Below are positions 1 through 8,692 of a stretch of DNA of 64,000 bases, in pieces (position 1 is the first letter of the stretch; every line of letters starts with the position of its first letter). The DNA comes from Acetobacteraceae bacterium (lineage in GTDB: Bacteria; Pseudomonadota; Alphaproteobacteria; Acetobacterales; Acetobacteraceae): assembly GCA_025354865.1 (NCBI GenBank), contig JANXMB010000014.1, forward strand, positions 1 through 64,000, in the 5' to 3' direction. The notes under the pieces are model-generated. The model made no database searches. It saw only the letters and a program-made list of their open reading frames with translations, and was not told where the DNA came from. The position numbers were made by a program, and so were the translations under genes.

Positions 1-1124
1 AGCGCCCCTGCCCCCCGCAACCCCGCAACCTCCCCTTCCGAAAACCCCCACTCCATTAACCCCGACTCGTTATGCGCCCCAATCGCCGGGTCCGTCTCCT
101 GGATCGCCCCCGGCGTCCGAGAAAACCGCGGTGCCGGCGCCGGCTGCAATACCCCGTCCACCGTCACGAACGTCCCCCGCGCGATATGGTGCGGGTGGGA
201 CGGCGCATCGGCCAAACTCAACACCCCCGCGAAGCAGGCATCGCTGCCCTCCATCAGTGCCATCCATTCGGCCTGGGTGCGCGTCAGGAACACCGCCTCC
301 AGCCGAATCCGCAGTGCAGGCCAGTAAGCCGGGTCCCGCTGCCGGTCCCGCGGGAAATCCGTTATCCCCAGCCGGTCCAGCAGCTCGGCGAAGAACTGCT
401 TCTCAATGGATCCGAGCGCCACGAAGCGCCCGTCGCTGCACCGATACACACCATAGTACGGCGCACCGCCGTCCACCCCGTTCGATTCCCGAGTGTCGTT
501 CCAGCGCCCCCCGGCCATGTGCCCGTAGAACGCGGCCATCAACGACGCGGCCCCGTCGCTCATGGCGGCATCGACGACCTGGCCCTCGCCGGTCGCCCGC
601 GCGTGCAACAGCCCGGCGAGCAACCCGAGCGCCAGATACATCGCACCGCCGCCGAAGTCGCCGACCAGGTTCAACGGCGGCACCGGGCGGTCCTTCACCC
701 CGATCGCGTGCAGTGCCCCGGTGATCGCGATGTAGTTGATGTCGTGCCCGGCGGCCTGTGCCAGAGGCCCGTCTTGCCCCCACCCCGTCATCCGCCCGTA
801 AACCAGCCGAGGGTTCCGCGCCAAAGCCACATCGGGCCCGAGTCCGAGCCGCTCCATGACCCCAGGCCGGAAGCCCTCGTACAAAGCGTCGGCGGACACG
901 ATCAGGCGAAGACAGGCTTCCCGCGCCTCGGGCCGCTTCAGATCCAGCGCGACCGACTTGCGGCCGCGGCGGGTGACGTGGGTTTTCTCCCCCCGGTCGC
1001 CGTCCTTGCGGTCGATCCGCAGAATATCGGCGCCGAGGTCCGACAGCAGCATGCCGCAGAACGGACCCGGCCCGATGCCGGAGAACTCCAGGATCCGAAT
1101 GCCGGACAGCGGGCCCGACGCCAT
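1..1124 (-). CDS. CaiB/BaiF family CoA transferase, alpha-methylacyl-CoA racemase type (3' end cut by window edge)
   Basis: The frame reads 374 codons from an ATG at 1124 and leaves the window without a stop, so only the last few residues are likely missing (family length about 360-385). The start [14 protein letters not shown] and the [11 protein letters not shown] segment are typical of family III CoA transferases. AGHDINY with His127, and a GDFGGG motif with Asp156, match the His/Asp acid-base pair of alpha-methylacyl-CoA racemase, so racemisation of 2-methyl-branched acyl-CoA is more likely than CoA transfer between acids. The start lies 3 nt after the stop of the upstream SDR gene, so the two are probably co-transcribed and act together in branched-chain or sterol/terpenoid-type acyl-CoA degradation (inference). 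Confidence 0.88.
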   Translation of the reverse strand, partial: MASGPLSGIRILEFSGIGPGPFCGMLLSDLGADILRIDRKDGDRGEKTHVTRRGRKSVALDLKRPEAREACLRLIVSADALYEGFRPGVMERLGLGPDVALARNPRLVYGRMTGWGQDGPLAQAAGHDINYIAITGALHAIGVKDRPVPPLNLVGDFGGGAMYLALGLLAGLLHARATGEGQVVDAAMSDGAASLMAAFYGHMAGGRWNDTRESNGVDGGAPYYGVYRCSDGRFVALGSIEKQFFAELLDRLGITDFPRDRQRDPAYWPALRIRLEAVFLTRTQAEWMALMEGSDACFAGVLSLADAPSHPHHIARGTFVTVDGVLQPAPAPRFSRTPGAIQETDPAIGAHNESGLMEWGFSEGEVAGLRGAGA

Positions 1125-1127
1125 AAC

Positions 1128-1931
1128 TCAGGCCGCCGTCACGCCGCCATCGACAATCAACCCGGCCCCGTTCATGTAGCCGGCATCGTCGGAAGCAAGA
1201 AAAACGATACCCTTGGCGATATCCATCGGCACGCCGAGCCGGCCCCAGGGTATCGTGTCCGTCACCATCTGCTTGTGCGGCGCGGTGTCGTTGCTGCCGC
1301 TCCGTTGGGCGCGCGCGACGAAGGTCTGCTCGCCCATGTCGGTCTGGATGACGCCGGGATGAATGGAGTTCACCCGGATGCGGTAGCCCTTGCGCCCGAA
1401 CTCCAGCGCGCAGGACTTGGTGAACAGGGTCACGCCGCCCTTGGTCATCGAATACAACGGGTCGAGCTGTGACCCCACAATCCCCGCGATCGATGCCAAA
1501 TTCACGATGGCGCTGCCGTGTTCGGCACCACGCGCGGCCTCCCGCAGCGCCGGGATGCACATGCGGGTGCCCAGGAACACGCCGGTCATGTTGACTGCGA
1601 CGAGCTTGTCCCATTCGGCCATGGAGATGTCCTCGATCCCCTTGCCGATGAATACGCCGGCGTTGTTGACCAGGATGTTCAGCGCGCCGAACCGGCTGAC
1701 CGCGACGCCGACGGCGGCGGTCCAGCTTTCTTCCTGGGTCACGTCCAAATGTACGTATTCGGCTTGTCCCCCGGCGGCGCGGATGGCGGCGACGGTTTGC
1801 ACGCCACGCTCATCCAGCACGTCGCCAATCACCACCTTGGCACCGGCTTGGGCCATTAACTGTGCGGTCTCCCCGCCGATGCCGCGCGCGCCGCCGGAGA
1901 TCAGGGCGACCTTATCGTCGAGACGGTTCAT
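1128..1931 (-). CDS. SDR family NAD(P)-dependent oxidoreductase
   Basis: Classical short-chain dehydrogenase of 267 aa. The cofactor motif is GGARGIGG near residue 16, NNAG follows, and the catalytic Ser-Tyr-Lys lies in NLASIAG and YSMTKGG. The C-terminal DGGVTAA is typical. An ATG four codons upstream is also in frame, but the GGAGGAA ribosome-binding site spans those codons and sits correctly for the ATG at 1931, so that start is chosen. It leads an operon with the racemase-type CoA transferase 3 nt downstream. The substrate, probably a hydroxyacyl-CoA or an alcohol, cannot be told from sequence. Confidence 0.9.
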   Translation of the reverse strand: MNRLDDKVALISGGARGIGGETAQLMAQAGAKVVIGDVLDERGVQTVAAIRAAGGQAEYVHLDVTQEESWTAAVGVAVSRFGALNILVNNAGVFIGKGIEDISMAEWDKLVAVNMTGVFLGTRMCIPALREAARGAEHGSAIVNLASIAGIVGSQLDPLYSMTKGGVTLFTKSCALEFGRKGYRIRVNSIHPGVIQTDMGEQTFVARAQRSGSNDTAPHKQMVTDTIPWGRLGVPMDIAKGIVFLASDDAGYMNGAGLIVDGGVTAA

Positions 1932-1982
1932 GCTTTCCTCCATTGTTTCCCGTTACCCTACACGTCACCCCGCAAACGACAA

Positions 1983-2008
1983 CGGCTCGGGGATCGCTCC
2001 CCGAGCCG
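1983..2008 (-). terminator. Intrinsic-type hairpin downstream of aceA
   Basis: A perfect 11-bp inverted repeat, CGGCTCGGGGA and TCCCCGAGCCG, with a 4-nt loop lies 22 nt past the aceA stop. Read on the minus strand it is followed by a T-rich but interrupted stretch (TTGTCGTTT). It most likely ends the aceA transcript and insulates the SDR operon, which begins about 50 nt further on. Confidence 0.75.
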
Positions 2009-2029
2009 CACTCTGTTCCAACCGCCAGG

Positions 2030-3688
2030 TTAGAACTGGTTCATCGTGTTGTGCGAACCACCTGCCTTCAGGGCCGCCGCACCCGCGAAATACTCCTTGT
2101 GGTCGTCGCCGATGTCCGACCCCGCCATGTTCTGGTGCCGCACGCAGGCGACGCCCTGGCGGATTTCCTGGCGCTGCACGGCCTTCACATAGCCCAGCAT
2201 GCCCTGATCGCCGAAGTATGCGCCGCATAGATTGTCGGCCGCGAGCGCCTCGGTGTGGTACGTCGGCAGGGTAATCAGATGGTGGAAGATTCCCGCGCGC
2301 TTCGCCGCGTCCGCCTGGAAGGTGCGGATGCGCTCATCGGCTTCCTTCGCCAGCGGGGTGGCGTCGTAGTCCACGCTCATGAGCTTGGCCCGATCGTATT
2401 GGCCGACCGAGTTCGAGCCTTCCGCCTTCCACGCATCGTACACTTGCTGGCGGAAATTCAGCGTCCAGTTGAAGCTAGGAGAATTGTTGTAGGCCAGCTT
2501 GGCGTTCGGCACGACGGCGCGGATGCGGTCCATCATGGCGGCGATCTGCTCCACGTGGGGCTTCTCGGTTTCGATCCACAGCAGATCGGCGCCGGCCTGG
2601 AGAGATGCGATGCCGTCCATCACGCAGCGATCCACGCCGGTGCCGGGGCGGAACTGGAACAGGTTGCTGGGCAGGCGCTTCGGGCGCAGCAGTTTTCCCC
2701 CACGGTTCAGCAGCACGTCGCCGTTGCGCACGTCGGCGGGGGAGACTTCTTCGCAATCGAGGTAGCTGTTGTACTGGTCGCCCAGATCGCCGGGGGCGTG
2801 GCTCACGGCGATCTGCTTGGTCAGGCCCGCGCCCAGAGAGTCGGTGCGGGTGACGATGATGCCGTCTTCCACGCCCAGTTCCAGGAACGCGTAACGCACC
2901 GCGCGGACCTTCGCGAGGAAGTCCTCATGCGGCACGGTCACTTTGCCGTCCTGATGGCCGCACTGCTTTTCGTCGGACACCTGGTTCTCGATCTGCAGCG
3001 CGCAGGCGCCGGCCTCGATCATCTTCTTGGCCAGGAGGTAGGTGGCCTCCGCGTTGCCGAAGCCGGCGTCGATGTCGGCGATGATCGGCACCACGTGGGT
3101 CTCGTAATTTTCGACGCGATTCAGCAGTTCGGTTTCACGGGCGCTGTCGCCGGCCATACGAGCGGCGTCGATATCCCGGTACAGGCCGCCCAGCTCACGG
3201 GCGTCGGCCTGGCGGAGGAACGTATAGATCTCCTTGATCAGCGCGGGGACCGTGGTCTTCTCGTGCATGGACTGGTCGGGCAGGGGGCCGAATTCGGAGC
3301 GCAGGGCGGCGACCATCCAGCCGGACAGGTAGATGTAGCGGCGCTTGGTGGTGCCGAAGTGCTTCTTGACAGCGATGATCTGCTGCTGGCCGACGAAGCC
3401 GTGCCAGGCGCCCAGCGACTGGGTGTAAAGCGAGGAGTCGGCGTCGTAGGCGGCCATGTCGGCGCGCATGATGGCGGCGGTGTAGCGAGCGACGTCCAAC
3501 CCGGTCTGGAAGCGGTTCTGCAGCCGCATGCGCGCCACGGACTCGGGGTTGATGCTGTCCCAGGTGCCCTTCTTGGTCTCGATCAGCGAGGCGATCTGGG
3601 CGGCATGGTCGTGATAGGGGGACGACCGAACGGCGGAAGCCGGCATACCGCCAGCCAATCCGTCGGGGGAGAAATTCGGCTTGATCAT
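2030..3688 (-). CDS. aceA: Isocitrate lyase
   Basis: Isocitrate lyase splits isocitrate into glyoxylate and succinate, the first step of the glyoxylate shunt, in the cytoplasm. The 552-aa protein belongs to the longer bacterial class. DEKQCGHQDGK carries the catalytic Cys (about residue 243) in the CGH signature, and ADIDAGFGN (about 204-212) is the Mg/substrate-binding strand. It is a monocistronic minus-strand gene: a divergent AT-rich intergenic region lies upstream and a strong hairpin downstream. No malate synthase is present in the window. The gene is needed for growth on acetate or on substrates degraded to acetyl-CoA, which fits the many acyl-CoA and aromatic catabolic genes nearby. 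Confidence 0.97.
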   Translation of the reverse strand: MIKPNFSPDGLAGGMPASAVRSSPYHDHAAQIASLIETKKGTWDSINPESVARMRLQNRFQTGLDVARYTAAIMRADMAAYDADSSLYTQSLGAWHGFVGQQQIIAVKKHFGTTKRRYIYLSGWMVAALRSEFGPLPDQSMHEKTTVPALIKEIYTFLRQADARELGGLYRDIDAARMAGDSARETELLNRVENYETHVVPIIADIDAGFGNAEATYLLAKKMIEAGACALQIENQVSDEKQCGHQDGKVTVPHEDFLAKVRAVRYAFLELGVEDGIIVTRTDSLGAGLTKQIAVSHAPGDLGDQYNSYLDCEEVSPADVRNGDVLLNRGGKLLRPKRLPSNLFQFRPGTGVDRCVMDGIASLQAGADLLWIETEKPHVEQIAAMMDRIRAVVPNAKLAYNNSPSFNWTLNFRQQVYDAWKAEGSNSVGQYDRAKLMSVDYDATPLAKEADERIRTFQADAAKRAGIFHHLITLPTYHTEALAADNLCGAYFGDQGMLGYVKAVQRQEIRQGVACVRHQNMAGSDIGDDHKEYFAGAAALKAGGSHNTMNQF

Positions 3689-4019
3689 CGGGTCATTCCT
3701 TCGCGGTGGATCGCCTCAAGAGCGCCCCCAGGATGTAGAATGCTGCACCCGCGAAGTCATGATGGAAACAGAGCGTGGCGTTGCAAAGTTGTCGGCAAAT
3801 TCACATTTAAATTCAATAATTTGTAAAAGGTGTAAAGCCAGGCGCGCCCGATTGGCTTGGCAACCTACACGTGTAGTGAAGCGAATTCCTCATGGCAGCG
3901 ATGAAAGGTATTGACCGACCGGGTTGGGGCAAGGCAGGCTGTCCCCGTACAAAGAGCTAGATGCTTCTCGGGCACGAAACAGGTGCAGGGTTGGCACATA
4001 ACAGGGAAGGATAACGGCT
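3689..4019. promoter_or_regulatory. Divergent intergenic region between aceA and the ABC/TonB operon
   Basis: No convincing gene lies in these 331 bases. The stretch 3781-3840 is markedly AT-rich compared with its surroundings and should contain the aceA promoter and possibly that of the first binding-protein gene. Two GCAAA pentamers, 12 bp apart at 3783-3787 and 3795-3799, read as TTTGC on the aceA strand. They resemble half-sites of the TTTGCAAA/TTTGCGAA operators known for RamB/ScfR-type regulators of isocitrate lyase. That match is suggestive only. Confidence 0.4.
4001..4018 (+). promoter_or_regulatory. Conserved 18-nt leader/RBS of first solute-binding protein gene
   Basis: ACAGGGAAGGATAACGGC contains an extended Shine-Dalgarno (GGGAAGGAT) and is repeated base for base before the second binding-protein gene at 7274-7291. 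It probably duplicated together with the coding region. Confidence 0.7.
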
Positions 4020-5393
4020 ATGATTAACATCAGCCGGCGAAATGCGTTGGGGTCCTCGGTCGCCGCGGCCGCGGGGGCGGTGTTGGCGCGACCTTATATC
4101 GCCAACGCGGCGGCCACGACCGCCGTCGTGTGGAACAACCAGGGCTTTGTGAAGGAGGAGGACGAAGCCTTTAAGCAGGTGGTCTCCGATTACGAGAAGA
4201 AGACGGGCAATAAGATCGAATACAGCATCATGCCGTTCATGGCATTGAACCAGAAAACAATTTCCGCCCTGACGAGCGGCGACGTTCCAGATCTGATCTT
4301 CCACGACGCGCCCGCGACCATTCTGCCGCAGAACGCCTGGAACGACAAACTGCTGCCGGTCAATGACGTCGTGGAGGTTCAGAAGGCGAGGCTCAATCCC
4401 AGCGCGCTCGTGGCATCCAGCTTCTACAACAGCACCTCAAAAAAGCGCGATTTCTATCTGTGCCCCGTTAAGATGGGTACAACGCCATTTCATATCTGGG
4501 GCGACCTCGTCAAGAAAGCCGGGTTCGATCTGAAGGACGCGCCGAAGACCTGGGATGCCTACTGGGACTTCTTCAAGCAAATGCAGGCCCCCCTGCGCGC
4601 AGCCGGCATGCGCAAGATTTATGCACTCGGGTTGCAGGTCACGACCGTCGGCCCGAACGACAGCACCAACCTGTATCAGCACTTTCTGGAAGCCAACGGC
4701 GGCGGCGACATCGTCACCGAGGACGGCAAGCTGCACACCGACGATCCCAAGGTGCGGGAAGCCGCGCTCAAGGCGACCACCTGGATGTCGGATTGCTACA
4801 AAGGCGGTTTCGTGCCGCCGGAGGCGCTCAGCTGGAACGACGCCGACGACAATAACGGCTTCCACGAGAAACTGTTCCTGATGGACCTGGACGGCACGAT
4901 CTCGACCGAGGTCGCGATGATCCACGACAAAGCGAAATACGACGCCGCCGTCACCATGCGTTTGCCCAATCGCAATGACGGCTCGCCGATGCGGGCCTTC
5001 ATCGGGCCGGGCGGCGGCTTCATTCCCAAAGGTGCCAAAAACGTTGATGCCGCCAAGGACTTCATGAAATACTACATGCTGCCCGAGGTCATGAACGCCA
5101 ACCTGAAAACCGGGCTCGGGCGCTGGATTCCAGCGATCACCGACCTCTGCAAATCCGATCCATTCTGGCTCGATCCGGCGGATCCGCACCGCGTGGCCTA
5201 TACCAGCCAGGCCCTCGGGACGACCCGCCCGCTTTACAACGCCTTCAATCCCGCCTGGGGTCAGGTGGAGGCGGAGCAGCTCTTCATGTCGACCGTTTCG
5301 GACGTTGTGAAAAACAACATGACCCCGCAAGCGGCGTTGGACAAAGCGTTCAAGCGCGCCAACGAGATCTTCGCCAAGTTCACGTTCGCGTAA
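4020..5393 (+). CDS. ABC transporter extracellular solute-binding protein (family 1), paralog 1
   Basis: A 457-aa periplasmic binding protein of the maltose-binding-like family 1. The N-terminus has SRRNALG, a twin-arginine-like motif, then an Ala-rich hydrophobic stretch and a likely cleavage site near IANAAA, so it is probably exported by Tat. Hallmark segments shared with the next two paralogs are ALTSGDVPDLIF, PFHIWG, TTVGPND and LSWNDADDNN. The start is set by the strong GGGAAGGAT ribosome-binding site. Two permease genes follow directly (16-nt gap, then ATGA overlap). The substrate is unknown: the family mostly binds sugars, but the neighbouring genes are for acyl and aromatic catabolism. 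Confidence 0.92.
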   Translation: MINISRRNALGSSVAAAAGAVLARPYIANAAATTAVVWNNQGFVKEEDEAFKQVVSDYEKKTGNKIEYSIMPFMALNQKTISALTSGDVPDLIFHDAPATILPQNAWNDKLLPVNDVVEVQKARLNPSALVASSFYNSTSKKRDFYLCPVKMGTTPFHIWGDLVKKAGFDLKDAPKTWDAYWDFFKQMQAPLRAAGMRKIYALGLQVTTVGPNDSTNLYQHFLEANGGGDIVTEDGKLHTDDPKVREAALKATTWMSDCYKGGFVPPEALSWNDADDNNGFHEKLFLMDLDGTISTEVAMIHDKAKYDAAVTMRLPNRNDGSPMRAFIGPGGGFIPKGAKNVDAAKDFMKYYMLPEVMNANLKTGLGRWIPAITDLCKSDPFWLDPADPHRVAYTSQALGTTRPLYNAFNPAWGQVEAEQLFMSTVSDVVKNNMTPQAALDKAFKRANEIFAKFTFA

Positions 5394-5408
5394 CAAACAG
5401 GGGTGGCC

Positions 5409-6332
5409 ATGAGCAGCACCACAGAGCAAGCACTCTCAGTTGGGCGGCCGTTCGACGCCACCCGAGCAAGGCGTCGGCACGGCTGGTTCGGGGGGCTGCA
5501 AGGGTCGGAACATGCCTGGGCCGTTGCCTTTGCGCTGCCCTATACTGCCGTGTTCTTGTTCTTCGTGATCTATCCGATCGGGTACGGGCTGTGGATGGGT
5601 AGCAGTCCGGCGCTTTATCAGGAGTTATTCGACGATCCGCGCTATATGACAACGGTCATCAATACGTTGCTGTATGTCGGCATCGGCGTGAACCTGAAGA
5701 TGTTCCTCGCGTTCATGCTGTCCGGCTTCTTCATCCGCAAGCGCTGGTGGAGCAAGTTCGTTCTGGTGCTGTTCATCCTGCCGTGGGCGACACCGGCACT
5801 CCCCGCCTTCATGTCGATCCACTGGTTCCTCAACGGCCAGTGGGGCATGCTGAACAATATGCTGTTCGAATTGTTCGGCATCGACGGACCCGTTTACCTG
5901 AACGAGCATTGGACCGGCCTGGCTGCCAATGTGGGCGCCTACATCTGGAAGACCCTGCCATTCTGGACCCTGATCCTGCTGGCCGGCCGGATGGCGGTGC
6001 CGACCGAATTGTATGAAGCCGCGGCGGTCGACGGTGCCGGCGGACTGCGCAAATTCACGCATGTGACGCTGCCGCTGATGGCCAATCTCTATTTCGTCTG
6101 CACACTTCTCGACATGGTGTTCGCGCTGGGCGATTTCAATTCGACATTCTTCGTCTCCGGCGGCGGTCCCGCGATGTCGACCGAGGTGCTGGCAACCCTT
6201 GGCATTCGGTATGCGTTTACTGTCGCACTGCCGAATCTCGGCGTGGCAGCGGTGATGTCGGCACTGCCGTTGCTGATCCCGCTGGTGATCCTGCTGATGC
6301 GGAAATTGCGCATGTCGGAGGGCCAGCTATGA
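5409..6332 (+). CDS. ABC sugar-type transporter permease, MalF-like (1)
   Basis: A 307-aa inner-membrane permease with about six hydrophobic segments, the first near residues 35-60. The cytoplasmic EAA loop ELYEAAAVDGAG, followed by VTLPL, is the contact site for the ATPase subunit. An in-frame GTG two codons upstream is possible, but the ATG is preferred. It overlaps the next permease by ATGA, implying translational coupling and a MalF/MalG heterodimer. It is close to the other two MalF-like proteins of this cluster. Confidence 0.9.
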   Translation: MSSTTEQALSVGRPFDATRARRRHGWFGGLQGSEHAWAVAFALPYTAVFLFFVIYPIGYGLWMGSSPALYQELFDDPRYMTTVINTLLYVGIGVNLKMFLAFMLSGFFIRKRWWSKFVLVLFILPWATPALPAFMSIHWFLNGQWGMLNNMLFELFGIDGPVYLNEHWTGLAANVGAYIWKTLPFWTLILLAGRMAVPTELYEAAAVDGAGGLRKFTHVTLPLMANLYFVCTLLDMVFALGDFNSTFFVSGGGPAMSTEVLATLGIRYAFTVALPNLGVAAVMSALPLLIPLVILLMRKLRMSEGQL

Positions 6333-7216
6333 GTGCCACGATCTCCAACCGGCGCAAGCGCTCGAAGCTTTATTACCGGGTGCAGCACTACGCCGGGGAG
6401 ATCGCCTGCCTGGTATTGGGCGCGGTTCTCGTCATCTGGTCGCTGATGCCGATCTACAACATGTGGATGATCGCGCTGAACAAGCACGACGCCATTTTCG
6501 AGGGTGGCCTGTGGCCGGAAGACCCGACACTGGAGGCTTTTCGCGTCGTCGTCACGCAGGATTTCTGGTACCTCGCCCAGTTTTGGCACCAGTTCGGCAA
6601 CAGCTTCTATGTCGGGTTCATGGTGAGTTTCCTGACGTTGTTCATCGGTTCCCTGGCCAGCTTCACGGTCGGGCGGTTGCACCTGAAAAACGGCTGGATG
6701 CTGACAAACGCGGCGTTGATGACCTATGTCATTCCCGCGTCGTTCCTGGCGATCCCGATGTACCGCATCATGCAGATTTACGGGCTGGCGAATAACCTGT
6801 GGTCGGTCATCGCGACGCTGACGACCTTCGCCACGCCGTATGCGATCTTCATTTTCTCGCAATACGGCAAATCGATCCCGATGGAGCTCGATGAGTCCGC
6901 GCGCATCGACGGGGCCAACCCGTGGCAGATCTACTTCCGGATCTATCTGCCGCTGATGGCGCCAGCTTTGGTCGCGGTCGGCACCTATGCGCTATTGCTG
7001 GCGTGGAATGAGTACCTCTACAACTTCCTGCTCTTGTCCACGCCGGGCAGCATGACCGTGGCGGTGGCCCTGGCACAGTTCCTGAACAGCGACGAATCGC
7101 CGTGGAACTACATGATGGCCACCGCCATCATTTATGCCATCCCGCCGATCGTGATGTACTACGGATCGCGCCGCTATATGGCCGCTGGACTGACGATGGG
7201 GGGTGTGAAGGGCTAA
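6329..7216 (+). CDS. ABC sugar-type transporter permease, MalG-like (1)
   Basis: A 295-aa inner-membrane permease. LIWSLMPIYNMW near residue 40 is the first membrane segment, and the EAA motif is ELDESARIDGAN followed by IYLPL. The ending AAGLTMGGVKG is typical of MalG-type subunits and nearly identical to that of the second MalG-like protein. The start overlaps the stop of the upstream MalF-like gene. A 76-nt gap containing the duplicated leader separates it from the second binding-protein gene. No ATP-binding subunit gene follows. Confidence 0.9.
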   Translation: MSATISNRRKRSKLYYRVQHYAGEIACLVLGAVLVIWSLMPIYNMWMIALNKHDAIFEGGLWPEDPTLEAFRVVVTQDFWYLAQFWHQFGNSFYVGFMVSFLTLFIGSLASFTVGRLHLKNGWMLTNAALMTYVIPASFLAIPMYRIMQIYGLANNLWSVIATLTTFATPYAIFIFSQYGKSIPMELDESARIDGANPWQIYFRIYLPLMAPALVAVGTYALLLAWNEYLYNFLLLSTPGSMTVAVALAQFLNSDESPWNYMMATAIIYAIPPIVMYYGSRRYMAAGLTMGGVKG

Positions 7217-7273
7217 CACCACCGGCGTTTTCTGGCTGTCGTAACTATAACGAATAATAACGATACCGACCTT

Positions 7274-7291
7274 ACAGGGAAGGATAACGGC
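7274..7291 (+). promoter_or_regulatory. Conserved 18-nt leader/RBS of second solute-binding protein gene
   Basis: An exact copy of the 18-nt leader found at 4001-4018, again ending next to the ATG. It shows that the binding-protein gene duplicated with its translation-initiation region. The preceding AT-rich stretch (7240-7262) could hold an internal promoter. Confidence 0.7.
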
Positions 7292-7292
7292 C

Positions 7293-8660
7293 ATGAGAAA
7301 TGTTAGCCGGCGATCCGCGATCGCCGGATCGATGGGTTTCGCGATAGCGGCGCCCTATATCGCCAACGCCGCGGGAACAACGGCCGTCGTCTGGGCGGGG
7401 CAAGGCTTCGTCCAGGAAGAGGATGTCGCCTTCCGAAAAACGGTCGACGACTATGAGAAGTTATCCGGCAACAAGATCGAACTCAGCATCATGCCGTTCC
7501 AGGCATTGAACCAGAAGGCCATCGCCGCGTTGACCAGCGGCGACGTGCCGGATCTGATTTTCGCTGGCGCACCGGAAACGATCCTGCCGCAGCATGCCTG
7601 GGACGATAAGCTTGTCGATGTCAGCGATATCGTCGAACCCTACCGGTCGAGATTAAGCGAAACCGCGCTGCTCGCATCGACCTTCTACAACAAGGTTCAG
7701 AAGCGCCGCGCTTTCTATCTCGCGCCGGTCAAGCAGGGCTGCGCGCCGTTCCATATTTGGGGCAGTCTCGTGACCAAAGCCGGCTTCACGCTGGCGGACG
7801 CGCCGAACACCTGGGACGCGTTCTGGAATTTCTTCAAGCCCGTGCAAACGTCTTTGCGTGCCAAAGGCATGCGCAAGATTTACGGCATGGGCCTGCAAAT
7901 CACCACCGTCGGGCCGAACGACGGCAACAACTTGTTCCAGCATTTCATGAACGCCAACGGTGGCGCCGGGATCGTCACCAAAGACGGAACGCTGCACACC
8001 GACGATCCTAAAGTGCGGGAGGCCGCGATCCATTCGGTCGAGTTCATGACCAACGCCTACAAAGAAGGCTTCGTCCCGCCGGAAGCGTTGAGTTGGAACG
8101 ACGCCGACGACAACAATGCATACCACGAACGGCTGTTCGTCATGGACCTCGACGGGACCTTGTCGACCGAACTGGCGATGATGAAGGACAAGAAGGCCTA
8201 TTACGAAGACATGGTCGTAATGGGCCTGCCGAACGGCAACGACGGCAAGCCGATGCCGGCGGTGCTTGGTGCGGGCGGCGGCTTCATCCCGAAAGGGGCG
8301 AAGAACGTCGCCGTGGCCAAGGACTTCATGACCTATTTTATGCAGCCTCAGGTGGCGAATGAGAACCTGAAGAGCGGCCTGGGCCGGTGGCTGCCGGTGC
8401 TACCCCAGGTCATCAAAGACGACCCATGGTGGATGGATTCCAGCGATCCGCACCGCGGTCCCTATGTGAAGGAAGGCGTGCTGGGCCCGAGCGTGCCGAG
8501 CTTTAATGGGTTCAATCCGGCGTGGGGGCAGGTGCAGGCGGAGCAGTTGTGGGGGCAATGCCATGCCGATGTCATCAAGAACAATATGACTCCGGCGCAA
8601 GCGGTCGACAAGGCGTTCCGCCGGATGGAAGCCATCTTCGCCAAGGTGGTCTTCGGGTGA
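7293..8660 (+). CDS. ABC transporter extracellular solute-binding protein (family 1), paralog 2
   Basis: A 455-aa paralog of the protein encoded at 4020, clearly the product of tandem duplication. It has the same Arg-Arg signal (SRRSAIAG), the same IANAAGTTAVVW junction, and the shared blocks ALTSGDVPDLIF, PFHIWG, TTVGPND and LSWNDADDNN. Differences cluster between residues 100 and 140, where HDAP becomes AGAP and the region after the DKL motif changes, so ligand preference may differ. It is followed by a third paralog after 32 nt with no permease between them, an unusual arrangement. Confidence 0.92.
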   Translation: MRNVSRRSAIAGSMGFAIAAPYIANAAGTTAVVWAGQGFVQEEDVAFRKTVDDYEKLSGNKIELSIMPFQALNQKAIAALTSGDVPDLIFAGAPETILPQHAWDDKLVDVSDIVEPYRSRLSETALLASTFYNKVQKRRAFYLAPVKQGCAPFHIWGSLVTKAGFTLADAPNTWDAFWNFFKPVQTSLRAKGMRKIYGMGLQITTVGPNDGNNLFQHFMNANGGAGIVTKDGTLHTDDPKVREAAIHSVEFMTNAYKEGFVPPEALSWNDADDNNAYHERLFVMDLDGTLSTELAMMKDKKAYYEDMVVMGLPNGNDGKPMPAVLGAGGGFIPKGAKNVAVAKDFMTYFMQPQVANENLKSGLGRWLPVLPQVIKDDPWWMDSSDPHRGPYVKEGVLGPSVPSFNGFNPAWGQVQAEQLWGQCHADVIKNNMTPAQAVDKAFRRMEAIFAKVVFG

Positions 8661-8692
8661 AGCTGTTAAAAGGTAACGGGAGGGTCGTGCCA

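Noticed and set aside
403-1614. 403-codon minus-strand frame across the CoA transferase and SDR genes
   Set aside because: Another frame of the same strand encodes clear family proteins with conserved catalytic residues; this frame crosses both genes and is Arg-rich without motifs.
2255-3826. 523-codon open frame antisense to aceA
   Set aside because: It is the codon-position shadow of a GC-rich gene: no ribosome-binding site, no recognisable motif, and aceA on the other strand is certain. Similar antisense frames at 53843-55621 and 58931-60367 were rejected for the same reason.
3681-3914. 77-codon plus-strand ORF at the 5' end of aceA
   Set aside because: It spans the aceA start and its promoter region, has no Shine-Dalgarno and no recognisable sequence.
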